DNA of 64,000 nucleotides from Beroe forskalii (lineage: Eukaryota; Ctenophora; Nuda; Beroida; Beroidae), in NCBI GenBank assembly GCA_011033025.1, contig WFMF01000311.1, positions 146,536-210,535 on the forward strand. Direction: 5' to 3'. The notes under the pieces were generated by a model. It was given only the letters and a program-made list of their open reading frames with translations. It searched no databases and was not told the origin of the DNA. A program made the translations under genes and the position numbers. This document shows positions 52,357-63,560 of the stretch, in pieces (the stretch's first letter is position 1; each line of letters opens with the position of its first letter).

Positions 52357-52506
52357 TATTCCCACAAATTATCTGGAGATAAAGATAGTGCATTACAAAG
52401 ACGAACTTGTAAATGTGCCACGAAGAACCACTATGCTGGGTACAAGTCTTCCACCAACTTGTCAATGATAGACACAGGAGAACTGATACACTTTGAAGTC
52501 TTGTGA
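52357..52506 (+). CDS. Possible exon, unidentified
   Basis: After an acceptor-like CATCACTTAG (52347-52356) one frame is open to TGA near 52506 (LSGDKDSALQRRTCKCATKN ... MIDTGELIHFEVL). No domain recognised. Confidence 0.2.
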   Translation, partial: YSHKLSGDKDSALQRRTCKCATKNHYAGYKSSTNLSMIDTGELIHFEVL

Positions 52507-53740
52507 TTACCATAAGAATGACGTAATGATCTAACATTACGTAATCTTAACTTGTACATCCGGATAACATCGCCTTTCTTATCTTATGGAGTTATTCGAT
52601 TTGACAATACAGGGGCTATGTCGCCCTCCTCTACTTGACTCAGAAATGACAGAAAAGTCTGCCTCTTCTTGTGCTGCTAGTGTTTGATTGGTCACATGAC
52701 CCAAGCTCTTGTCAAAGACTGGTCGTCGTAACTTAAGTCTGTGATTGGTTAGAATCTCTGTTGCTTCAGTATGTGTGTCGGTGTCTTTGACAAAATTTCA
52801 ATGATGTGTTACAGCTCACAGTTGATTGAGGATTGAGTGATGATGTATTACCATGTTAATCTCAGTAGTGGGATTATGAGAATATTGACAGACATGGCAC
52901 TTTGTAGAGCCTCTTAAAGTGTTATGAGTTATCTCAATGTGTTATTCGAGAGTCTATCAAAGTGAAAGGCGTGGGTTTAGACTCATGCCGTTGGGGCTGA
53001 CATCCACTGGCTACTTGCCCAAAATTAACAATAACAGTCGCTCTGTTCTGAAATCTGTGATGGCTACGTTTAAATAAACTGTGGAATTTGGGCTGTGTGA
53101 TATGTGCTTGCCCTGAATTTAGTATTAACCATGGGACTGCACGCCCCCCTCCTAGTTTTTGAAAGCCCCCTTCCTCACTAGCTCGGAAAAGTGTGTAATG
53201 GCATGCTATTATTAACTGTTCACTGTATTATCTTTACTTTCTTACTTTGAGCGAAATAGGACACACGTTACAGCAGACCCCAGAACTTGAAGACAGTTCT
53301 CTCAACTATACTAGACTGTCATCAGAGCTACACTGGATATAAACTCCTCATTTCAGCTCTTAACTGCTCTGTGTACTATATCCAGCAACCGCGTATCTCA
53401 CTTATTAAACTTTAAAAACACTACGTCTTCTTAGTATGAATATCGCTGAAATACAGCGCAAAACGCTTTAGCACATTGGGTGTAGAATTTAAACACTATC
53501 TGACCTGATTTTGTTGTCTGGCATCATCTGAGAACCTTAGTGTTCGAATAATAGTGCTGAGCATTAAAAGGACTTGTCACATTTGTCAGAGTTGATGGAG
53601 TTAAACTCAGGCAATAAAATCCCTGATCGATATCATTGGGAAGGAAGGTCAAAATGGGGACGACAAAATCTCACAGAATTTTATGTCAATTTGTTTTTGT
53701 CATTTACAGAAGAAATCCTAAAAACTCAGGTAAATTGAGC
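52507..53740. other. Unassigned sequence
   Basis: No repeat, exon or RNA gene could be supported. Confidence 0.4.
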
Positions 53741-54125
53741 GATCCGTCGAGGCCAGTATCGCGCCAGTATCACTTGCGTGCTATGTCCTGGCTGCGTTAT
53801 TCCTGGCGTGCCTGGCGCGGTTCGTGATACTGGCGTGAGTACCGCGCCATTATCAGGCCAGTACCACGCCAGTATCGCGCCAGTATCAGGCCTACCTCAC
53901 GCCGTTATCACACGTAGAGTATCACGCCAGTATCGCGCCAGTAGCACGCCAGTAGCGCGCCAGTATGATCTGTGGGCATTAAGCCTTAGCGCCAGTAGCA
54001 CGCCAGTAGCGCGCCAGTAGCACGCCAGTATCGCGCCAGTAGCACGCCAGTATCACGCCAGTATCGCGCCAGTATCGCGCCAGTCGGAACTAACTTTAAG
54101 CCAGGACGCCAGTAACACGCCAGTA
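53741..54125. repeat. 12-bp minisatellite CGCCAGTATCGC / CGCCAGTAGCAC
   Basis: About 25 units, interrupted at 53960-53990 and 54085-54105. At the left end (53815-53840) units appear in the opposite orientation (GTGATACTGGCGTG), so the array starts with an inverted segment. Confidence 0.9.
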
Positions 54126-55530
54126 TATGATAGGCCACAATTCGTGCATTTTGGCTGAAGTGGACTGTGGAGCCATTGCTACCTTTGTATATCAAAGCTT
54201 AAATTTGTTACTTTACACGTCGCCTTTTTTCGCACTGTACGGTATTATGTACATAAAAAATTTGCTAATTCAATTAGGACATCCTTTGAATTTTTTTGGG
54301 GACTACCAATTAACAATGATATCGATCTGGGAATAAAATGCTTTATTGGTGAGTTATTGCGTCATTCTTGAACCCTTTTAATAATAAAACCAATTGTAGG
54401 GACTGTCTTAAACAGACCAACTCAATAATGCTCTGCGTTCTGCAGTAAACTTGGGAATTGATGAAGTCCAAAAAACGAGTGTTTTGCCTTCTGTGACCTT
54501 TATTGAGTTAGTGAATGGTTTTGATGATGGTATTCAGAGGGTTTCAAGCACGGAACTTAAAGACTCTGGGTCTGGGTTTGTTGGATGCTGGAAGACATGG
54601 ATGTCATTTGACACTATTCTTGTCTACCGTGTAATATAGCACTTGAGATATGAGCACATTGGGAAACACCCTGGAAATTAAATTTGAGTGAGTAGGGAAA
54701 CATGCATAGTATTATACAATAAGCACACTGCTAAACTAGAAACATGAGATCACAGGACACAAGCGCTGTTCACAATAAACAATCCGCATATTTTATAACA
54801 AAGGAAAATGCCGGTTAAGTCGCAGGCCTCGCGCCCCAAAAGAGACTAGTGATGTCATCACCGTGCTCCAGCTTGTTGAATTGATGACGTTAAACCGTCT
54901 ATTTTCTGTGCACGAACTTAACCCCTTCCTCGTCACCTCAGTCACCTCGCAAACACGACATTAGTGCAAAATTTACATTACGACTTACATTATATTTACC
55001 CTTAAAACAAATACCCGATTCTGTTAAATTACCAAATAATCGGTGTGCTATAATACGAGCTCAGTACACAGACTTTAGGCTACCCATCCAATGTATAGCA
55101 GTATATGATTGCATTTTTACACTCCTCTCTAGTCTCAGTAACAGTAGTAGGTCTACAGCCTGTGTGTGTGCACTACTGAGTGCCACACTATAATGACGCT
55201 GACGAGGTGTACAAATTACAGGACCAATTTACCGGGTCTCTGCTTTCTCGCCTTTGTGAGAGATCAAAGAAAACAAATCACTCACAGTTAATACACTCAC
55301 ATATTACACTCGGCCTAGCTACAGTTACTCCTATTCGCATAATCGCGTTACCAAGTGTGGAGGAGTGTTTGTGTCCGGCTGTTCGTGCGTCTGTGGGTAT
55401 TGTCAGACTTATCTGTGTTTAGTGTCTGTTCCGTAGTGAAGTTAAGGAGTTGAATTTAGGGAATTAAGAGATCCTTGTCTCTTCCCTGGCTGCTGTTAGT
55501 ATGGTATGCACTCATTGACACTGAACCATG
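54126..55530. other. Unassigned sequence
   Basis: Small open frames (54127-54336, 54451-54639, 55180-55422) lack domain or splice evidence. No repeat seen. Confidence 0.4.
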
Positions 55531-55532
55531 AG

Positions 55533-55693
55533 CTATCGACACACGGGCGTCAGGCACAGCTGCCATTCTCCAGTGTAGAAACACCGGCTGAAATGTGACT
55601 CTGAGCATCGGTCATTCAGCTCTGCTGAAGGAGGGATTCCACTCTTGAAATTCCTCTCTTCGCCTACATTCCCTTCGCCTACATTCTGCGTAC
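55533..55693 (-). CDS. Possible terminal exon, unidentified
   Basis: Minus-strand acceptor CTCATTTCAG followed by TQNVGEGNVGEERNF ... CSESHFSRCFYTGEWQLC ... VCR-stop. The GTAGGCGAA string is duplicated (15-bp repeat NVGEG/NVGEE). Four cysteines; no domain recognised. Confidence 0.25.
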
Positions 55694-55699
55694 CTGAAA

Positions 55700-55862
55700 T
55701 GAGCACCACATGTGTAACTTTTAAATAAACAATATACAATCACACTTCGCATGTACATACATGTGTAAGTATTAAGTAAACAATGTACACCTCACATGTA
55801 CATATTGTGTAAGTAAACAATATACACTTCACATACACGTGTAAGTAAACAAACTCCAACTC
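55700..55862. repeat. ~45-bp tandem repeat ACATGTGTAAGTA...AAACAATATACAC
   Basis: Four imperfect units (TGTGTAAGTA, TAAACAATRTACAC, TTCACATGTACAT). Low complexity; no gene. Confidence 0.8.
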
Positions 55863-57040
55863 TTCAGACTTCACACTCGAGCAGCAGTTCTCATGCATTT
55901 CACCACTCCTCTTTAACTCCGCGCTCAGAACTATAGGCGTCTCCTCGTTACAACTTACCAGGTTGTGCAATGATAATGACGGCTCCCACAGTCGCCTACG
56001 TTTAGAAGCATCCGAGTTACCATCCTGCTCCTAGACTCTTCTGGACTGTTCAGTGGAACTTGTCATGTAGGTGGCTTGAAGTCGTCAACATACCATTGTG
56101 AACAGTGGTAATGATGCTACTTTCAGTGGCCTGTTGTGTGTTTTCCACTTTGTAGAACGTACTGGTACAGTTTGAAATACGGTTGAATTTACGAGAAACA
56201 TGAGTTCTATAATTAGACATGTAAACACGGAAAAAGATGCATTCTAAAATTTAAAGATGATTCTACCTATATGAGAAATGAGACTGGTTTTTGAACATAA
56301 AGAGTTTGTGATTTGTAACTGGATCACATAAATAGTTGATGTAAAACGTTGAGTTGCTGTTTCCAGGCGTTTAGACTATGCACTGAGTGTGGGGCACCTG
56401 TGTCACAACGTACACTAAAACTCTGCAACTTATAACTACTATTCATAACGTCTAACTCACACTGTAACTTATAACTCGTACTTTTATAACGTTTATACAA
56501 TGTAAAAGTTGTCCCCATGAGTTACCTGCATTAAACAGTTAAACAGGACTTACTGGCTACCACTGACTACTGACATTGTCAATCAGTCAAGAGAGGTAAT
56601 TGAAAATCGGTCCTATTATTCCCCCTAACATGAGTCTCATGTACATACTGCTCTCCTCTATTTTGAATGTAACTACATTATTTTAGCAGAAAGTAAGGAC
56701 ATTATCCTCAATAGCTCATCGTTTTAGGAGTTGGACGTTAGAGAAGTACTGATGAAAACGTCTCCGGACTACATACCATGTAACTGTGTAACTGTCTTGC
56801 CATCAGATAGTTGGAGTATAATATATGCTGAATATTATACAGTATGATAATGGTAGTACGTGTACAGCAATCCATTGTGTACAGCCGTTCTCATTAAAGG
56901 TTTAAAGTTCTACCTCTGCTTATTACACTCTGTGTTCAATGATCCTAGGAGCAGTTGAACAGCACATTTAGAATCATTTGAGCATTTATTATTTTGACCA
57001 GTGGCCTGTTAATACAAAATTTTGTCGAAGGTGACTGATG
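55863..57040. other. Unassigned sequence
   Basis: A minus-strand frame at 55860-55970 (CNEETPIVLSAELKRSG) is open but unsupported. Otherwise nothing is recognised. Confidence 0.35.
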
Positions 57041-57590
57041 TTTTAGCACTTTATTAAATTTCCAAAAGGGAAAACAGACCCCCCCTTCACCCCCGATTCA
57101 CTAAACCCCTTCCCCTCCCCCACCCCTGCTCCCATTGGTGCCCCTTTCTTACTACAGGATTTTTCAGATGTCTCTCCTGAGCTTTCTGGTCTGCAGATCC
57201 CCCCATAAAATTTGATCATTTCACGACATTTTTCTTTTTTTGGCTCTTCATACCCTGCGTGCCGCCGGGTTTCCCCCAAAACCTCGCCCCCCTAATTTTT
57301 TTCCTTTTTTTTTTACTTTGCACCTTTTTTTTTCTCTCTGCTGGGGTTCCCCCCGGGATATAAATTTTTCCCTTTTCCCGATTACTTGTCCCTCCCAACA
57401 TCACAGTATTCACTGATACCTGACTCCTCTTAACCGTTGCCCCCCCTCACTTTTAAAAAGGCAATGATCCCAGTCAGCTCTTTCGATCCGTTTTTTGTTA
57501 AAAAAATTTAGCGGGTTCCCGGATCAAGGTGCAGTTTTCCTTTGGTTCCAGAAACACCCAAGGGGCCAAATTTAATTAAAATTTTACAAA
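57041..57590. other. Probable low-quality sequence
   Basis: Unusual density of C and T homopolymers (CCCCCC, TTTTTTTTT) compared with flanks, as in 58490-58730 and 63040-64000. Frames here should not be trusted. Confidence 0.5.
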
Positions 57591-57596
57591 ACGGAT

Positions 57597-58151
57597 ATGA
57601 TGTTTCACAGTATCTCGTCCATTTGGGGGTCATCCTTTACAAGTCCTGATAAGACTCCCCCACCACCAGCATTCACAAGACCTGCATTGTCTGCCAACTC
57701 GACACATATTCGAGCAGATGGCGGCTCAGGCTTTCATCTCTCAGTCAAATTACTTAATCGAGTAGACTCGAAACTTGAAACTCATCGCGCCCCTAATTCA
57801 GTACGATATGCATACTTTGATATGTGTTAATTTTGACAGATGGTGTGAGCTTATCATGTGTGTCTGAAATTTATTACCCCGGATTACCAGTTTAGAAGTT
57901 TAGAGGTCAACCCAAAATATACACTATTTCAGAAAATGTACAGAGATGTACTTATCAAATTAAGTGTGAGTGTGCTGAGCAACCTATATGCATGCACATC
58001 TCACAAAGCAAAACGATTAAGCAAAATTAAAGCTTTCAGAATTTTCAGAAGTCCTGAACAAAATTTGATCTGCCAAGTTTTGTTCAAGCACCTGCAAGAG
58101 CTTTCTGCTCAGGTTAAGAATGGTGTAGGATTACCTGCGCAAACTCACTAA
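57597..58151 (+). CDS. Two adjacent unidentified ORFs
   Basis: 57597-57830 includes SPDKTPPPPAFTRPALSANS and LSVKLLNRVDSKLETH; 57858-58151 includes RDVLIKLSVSVLSNLYACTS and LICQVLFKHLQELSAQV. The coiled-coil-like LNRVDSKLE string recalls LINE ORF1 proteins, but this is weak. They could be exons or retroelement remains. Confidence 0.25.
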
Positions 58152-58665
58152 TATTTTTCGAGCTATGTCCCACTATTTACGACATTACTGCAGTTTATCA
58201 TGGTGAATTGATGACGTTGATCCTTCCCTTACTCTCCTTAACGGCACACTACCCACTCTCTCACAGTTCGTGACTCCCATCCCATTTCCAAATTCTCTGC
58301 CGTCCTCCCACATCTTTTGAAGAGTAATATCACATATCCGAACTTGTAATATTTACACTCCGGATATAATACTTTATATTTATTTAAATGTATTTCAATT
58401 GTGTGAATCCAGAAATTTTAAATTTCGTGAATGAATTATAATTATTATGTCCACTGTGATGCGTAGTAATAGTATGTGTAAATCTGATTAAGTGGTTTCC
58501 TTCGGATCATTCAATTCCTTTTCTAATCTAGAAATAGCTTTTCCCCCGACTTAATCGTGTTTATATTAAAATTTTTTTTCCATTAACAAAAGAAATTTTT
58601 TCCTTTTATCGTTCGTTTTAAAAAAAAAAACTTAAACAATCGGAAAATGCTCTAAAAACCTTCTT

Positions 58666-59244
58666 TCAAAAATTGGGGGCTCTGCCCCTAAAAACCCCCC
58701 GCCAGGGGTTCTGCCCCCTTCTGAAAATTCTGGCTACGCCCCTGTTGCTGAGTTTTTCTCCCTTGTATTGGAACTTGTAAACACAGAAGAGCATATCCTC
58801 CTTGGCCTTGTCCATAGGGGCACACATCATTGTCTGGGTGCCCTCCTTGCCCAGCTGGGCTACGGGTTGGCGGAGTGGTTGTGTCAGATACTTCTCACAG
58901 GAGCCCAGAACTGCTAGTGACAGAAGCACTTCCATTTGGGAGCTGGAGGACATTGCAATGTCGGATTTGACAGCCAATTCAAAGTCCCAAGGGATGCCCA
59001 GCGCAGATTGGCCATTAATCAGGCACTGCAATATCTCGTCATCTGACCTATCATCAGAAGCATCGTCATAGTTCCAGGTCCCCTCCTTGTATTGGAACTG
59101 ATATCTGCAGGTTATCATGTTCTCTGCCACGTCCTCATGCAGCTGGCACTTCACATGGGGGTTTGTACCGTGGGTGTGGATCAGTGCAAGGGGTTGCCGC
59201 ATGAAGTCCTCACAGCTTCCACGTATAATGAGCGTCAAGATGGC
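58666..59244 (-). CDS. Second copy of the two-domain secreted protein, exon 2
   Basis: Acceptor GCTATTCCAG at 59245-59254, then the same two four-cysteine domains as 30884-31384, with all cysteines kept (SCEDF, VKCQL, ITCRY, ILQCL, SCEKY, MMCAP, LFCVY). The usual end GEHLS-stop is replaced: after GEKLSN a mobile sequence starting CAGGGGCGTAGCCAG reads through for about 27 residues (RGVARIFRRGQNP...) to a stop at 58666. The total product would be 241 residues. The added tail lies next to low-quality sequence. Confidence 0.75.
   Translation of the reverse strand, partial: AILTLIIRGSCEDFMRQPLALIHTHGTNPHVKCQLHEDVAENMITCRYQFQYKEGTWNYDDASDDRSDDEILQCLINGQSALGIPWDFELAVKSDIAMSSSSQMEVLLSLAVLGSCEKYLTQPLRQPVAQLGKEGTQTMMCAPMDKAKEDMLFCVYKFQYKGEKLSNRGVARIFRRGQNPWRGVFRGRAPNF
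58668..58745 (-). mobile_element. Fragment of a DNA transposon or MITE (CAGGGGCGTAGCC terminus)
   Basis: CAGGGGCGTAGCCAGAATTT followed by GGGGGCAGAACCCC in complement at about 58738-58690. Termini beginning CAGGGGCG are known from hAT-type elements. It marks where the duplicated gene stops matching the copy at 31384. The class is inference. Confidence 0.5.
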
Positions 59245-59459
59245 CTGGAATAGCATCCAATGGGTTATACGTCAGGTGGATTAATATGTCTATGTCAGGA
59301 GGGTTGAACGATTCCAAAGTGATTTCCAACGTTATTTGAATTTCTCCGTTAAAATTTAAAAAAAGACCGAATTTGCACTAATTTGGTCATGCCTGAGGAA
59401 ATATAATTAAGGCTAGGGTTAGCCTAGAGTTAGGTTATATAACCTGACCAATCCCTCAC

Positions 59460-59606
59460 CCGATCGAGGGAGTCAGGAACCGCATCCAGGCTATCATCCC
59501 ACACGATGTTGAGTCCATTGTGCGCTGCTTTGAGACATTCGATGGTGTCCTGCCCCGAGGTCACAGTAAAAGTGATAACGAGTAGCAGCACTCGCATAGT
59601 AAACAT
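59460..59606 (-). CDS. Second copy of the two-domain secreted protein, exon 1
   Basis: ATG at 59604-59606; 49 codons to donor GATCGG/GTGAGG, phase 0. The signal peptide MFTMRVLLLVITFTVTSG is two residues shorter than in the copy at 30529. The mature start QDTIECLKAAHNGLN is identical. The frame is intact. Confidence 0.8.
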
Positions 59607-60289
59607 CTTGGTGCTCTTCAGAGTTCCTTAAACTTACGGGATGGGGTTAGTGATATAGAAGGATTCATTAGATCACATTGAATTGATAACATGAAGTACT
59701 GGCGAGTTATTTGATATGGTAAAGCAGTAATACTATCTTCCTTACGAGATACATTTCAAAGGCATGAAATTTTGAGATTATTCGAAAAAATTCCAATATT
59801 TTTGTGCCTAAAAAATCTCAATAGGTATGAAATCTTCATCATTCGTTAACATGACGTAATATTCGAAAAAATGTACTCAAATTTCGTAACCCCAAAATTT
59901 CGATCCCTATTAGTATTGCCCCATACAGTAAATTTATCTCGTAAGACACTCGGTTTTACTTAATATTCAGATAAGGAAACTAGCACTTGAATTCGGGCTG
60001 TAGAATAACTGTAACATTAAGCAAACTGTGACAAACGAATTGATAATAATAACTAGCAATAAGCTTAAGCTATACACACGTGTGGTGTGGAGGTTTTAAA
60101 AAGTAATAATAATATTCAACAAGGAAAGTTACTGAATTAAAGTCTTGGCGCCAACATTGTGAGTTTTGAATGTTTCAAAATATGGGCGCTGTTTGCTTTT
60201 ATGGGTGAAAGCGTGGAATCTGAATCGATGTTTTCTTTTCATTTGCTGACAAAGGAAACACGTGAGAGTAGGGAGACTTATTTCTTACC

Positions 60290-60530
60290 CTACACATTAT
60301 TATGTTTTATTTTGATTATTAGGCAGACTTATTTTTTACCCCACACATTATTATGTTTTATTTTGATTATTAGGGAGACTTATTTCTTACCCCACACATT
60401 ATTATGTTTTATTTTGATTATTAGGGAGACTTATTTCTAACCCTACAGTCTACACATTATTATGTTTTATTTTGATTATTAGGGAGACTTATTTTTTCCC
60501 CACACATTATGTTTTATTTTGATTATTATG
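60290..60530 (+). repeat. 51-bp tandem repeat, five units
   Basis: Units of GGGAGACTTATTTCTTACCC then CACACATTATTATGTTTTAT and TTTGATTATTA. The other locus (29755-29850) has two units, so this copy has expanded or the other has contracted. Confidence 0.9.
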
Positions 60531-60649
60531 TGGAATAGTTTGACAAAGCAAGGAGAAAAACTCTTTGCCCCAGCATTGAAAGGGGACGCAGCTAGCTTAC
60601 ACACTGGGAGCTTTTCACTTCACGAGCGTGAGCTCAGCCATTTGGGGGT

Positions 60650-63110
60650 GTTTGTTATTAGGGAATTTAGCCATTGAGGGAGTTTGGTGATCTAGAGGCA
60701 GGGCTTGAGAGGGCGTTGCAACCAGAGATTCTGTGTTTGTTATTAGGGAATTTAGCCATTGAGGGGGTTTGGTAGAGGCAGGGCTTGAGAGGGCGTTGCA
60801 ACCAGAGATTCTGTGTTTGTTATTAGGGAATTTAGCCATTGAGGGGGTTTGGTGATCTAGAGGCAGGGCTTGAGAGGGCCTTGCAACCAGAGATTCTGTG
60901 TTTGTTATTAGGGAATTTAGCCATTGAGGGGGTTTGGTAGAGGCAGGGCTTGAGAGGGCGTTGCAACCAGAGATTCTGTGTTTGTTATTAGGGAATTTAG
61001 CCATTGAGGGGGTTTGGTGATCAGGAGGCAGGGCTTGAGAGGGCCTTGCAACCAGAGATTCTGTGTTTGTTATTAGGGAATTTAGCCATTGAGGGGGTTT
61101 GGTGATCTAGAGGCAGGGCTTGAGAGGCAAAACCAGATTCTGTTTTGTGTTAGGTTTTGAGGAATTTGAGCCATTGAGGGGGCTTCTAGAGGCAGGGCTT
61201 GGTGAGGGCGTTCAGAGGGCAAACCAGAGATTCTGTGTTTGTTATTAGGAATTTAGCCATTGAGGGGGTTTGGTGATCTAGAGGCAGGGCTTGAGAGGGT
61301 GTTTGTTATTAGGAATTTAGCCATTGAGGGGGTTGGTGGTCTAGAGGCAGGGCTTGAGGCGTTGCAGCAGATTCTGTGTTTGTTATTAGGGAATTTAGCC
61401 ATTGAGGGGTTTGGGTGTGTTTGTTATTAGAATTTAGCCACGCAGGGGTTTGAGTAGAGGCAGGGCTTGAGAGGCGTTGCAACCAGAGATTCTGTGTTTG
61501 TTATTAGGAATTTAGCCATTGAGGGGTTTAGTGATCAGGAGGCAGGGCTTGAGAGGCGTTGCAACCAGAGATTCTGTGTTTGTTATTAGGAATTTAGCCA
61601 TTGAGGGGTTTGGTGATCTAGAGGCAGGGCTTGAGAGGGCGTTGCAACCAGAGATTCTGTGTTTGTTATTAGGGAATTTAGCCATTGAGGGGGTGATCTA
61701 GAGGCAGGGCTTGAGAGGGCGTTGCAACCAGAGATTCTGTGTTTGTTATTAGGAATTTAGCCATTGAGGGGGTTTGGTGATCTAGAGGCAGGGCTTGAGA
61801 GGGCGTTGCAACCAGAGATTCTGTGTTTGTTATTAGGGAATTTAGCCATTGAGGGGGTTTGGTGATCTAGAGGCAGGGCTTGAGAGGGCGTTGCAACCAG
61901 AGATTCTGTGTTTGTTATTAGGAATTTAGCCATTGAGGGGGGTTTTGGTGATCTAGAGGCAGGGCTTGAGAGGGCGTTGCAACCAGAGATTCTGTGTTTG
62001 TTATTAGGGAATTTAGCCATTGAGGGGGTTTGGTGATCTAGAGGCAGGGCTTGAGAGGGCGTTGCAACCAGAGATTCTGTGTTTGTTATTAGGGAATTTA
62101 GCCATTGAGGGGGTGATCTAGAGGCAGGGCTTGAGAGGGCGTTGCAACCAGAGATTCTGTGTTTGTTATTAGGAATTTAGCCATTGAGGGGTTTGGGTGA
62201 TCTAGAGGCAGGGCTTGAGAGGGCGTTGCAACCAGAGATTCTGTGTTTGTTATTAGGGAATTTAGCCATTGAGGGGGTGATCTAGAGGCAGGGCTTGAGA
62301 GGGCGTTGCAACCAGAGATTCTGTGTTTGTTATTAGGGAATTTAGCCATTGAGGGGGTTTGGTGATCTAGAGGCAGGGCTTGAGAGGCGCAACCAGAGAT
62401 TCTGTGTTTGTTATTAGGGAATTTAGCCATTGAGGGGTTTGGTGACCTAGAGGCAGGGCTTGAGGGCGTTGCAACCAGAGATTCTGTGTTTGTTAGGGAA
62501 TTTAGCCATTGAGGGGTTTGGTGATCAGGAGGCAGGGCTTGAGGGGGTTTGGAGATGAGTTTAGCCATTGAGGGGGTTTAGAGGCAGGGCTTGAGAGGGC
62601 GTTGCAACCAGAGATTCTGTGTTTGTTATTAGGGAATTTAGCCATTGAGGGGGTTTGGTGATCTAGAGGCAGGGCTTGAGAGGGCGTTGCAACCAGAGAT
62701 TCTGTGTTTGTTATTAGGGAATTTAGCCATTGAGGGGGTTTGGTGATCTAGAGGCAGGGCTTGAGAGGGCGTTGCAACCAGAAGATTCTGTGTTTGTTAT
62801 TAGGAATTTAGCCATTGAGGGGGTTTGGTGATCTAGAGGCAGGGCTTGAGGTGTGATTCTGTGTTTGTTATTAGAATTTGTGAGGGGGTGATGAGGGGGC
62901 TTGAGAGGGCGTTGCAAACCAGAGATTCTGTGTTTGTTATTAGGAATTTAGCCATTGAGGTTTGGAGAGGGTTTTGTGATCTAGTTGAGGCAGGGCTTGC
63001 AACCAGACATTCTGTGTTTGTTATTAGAATTTTAGCCTGAGGGGCTTGGATCTGGGGGGGGTTTTGAGGGGGGTTTCCCAAAACCAGAATTCTGTGTTTG
63101 TTTTAGATTT
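60650..63110 (+). repeat. 85-bp minisatellite, close to 30 units
   Basis: Unit: GGGAATTTAGCCATTGAGGG, then GGTTTGGTGATCTAGAGGCA, GGGCTTGAGAGGGCGTTGCA, ACCAGAGATTCTGTGTTTGT, TATTA. Units are near identical in the middle and increasingly deleted beyond 62450. The paralogous site at 29530-29640 has one unit. Minus-strand frames (for example SLVATPSQALPLDHQTP) come from the repeat only. Confidence 0.95.
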
Positions 63111-63560
63111 TGCATTGGGATTATAAGATTAATGGGTAATCAAAAATTCAAAAGTCGGAAGAAATTTATTCAAGGGGGAAAGTTTTTAAATATTCAAGGT
63201 TTTTAAAAAGGAGAATAAACTTAAAGGGGCCTGTCAGCTACTGAAACCAAACCCAAAAAAGACCCGGGTAGCGGAGTTTGTTCCAGGTCCTTAAGTTCTT
63301 TTTCCAACCCCTTCGCTGGTTCGAGATTTATTTAAAAGAGCTGTGATGTCAAAAGGGGGTAAGCGGACGTATGGAATGGAAAGATGGACGCCATCTGGAA
63401 GTCCCGGATTTGAGAAGAATGATTTTTGTCTTCCGGTTTTTGAAACGAATATATTTTAAAAATTTAAAATTTCAAAATATGATTATTTTTTTGCAAAGTT
63501 TTAAATGTTTTCGTTATTGAGGGGTTATCCAGACAAAAAACCAAAAAAAGATTTGACTTT
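63111..63560 (+). pseudogene. Degraded inverted copy of 29040-29525, including the small membrane-protein ORF
   Basis: GATTTTGCATTGGG, CGGAGTTTGTTCCAGGTCCT, TTAAAAGAGCTG and GAATATATTTTAAA align in order with the complement of 29525 to 29040. Many single-base insertions, mostly in homopolymers, break the frame of the 50-residue ORF. Real decay and sequencing error cannot be separated here. Confidence 0.7.

Noticed and set aside
60615-63081. Repeat protein with SLVATPSQALPLDHQTP units
   Set aside because: An 85-bp repeat is not a multiple of three; the open frames exist only because the unit lacks stops in that orientation.
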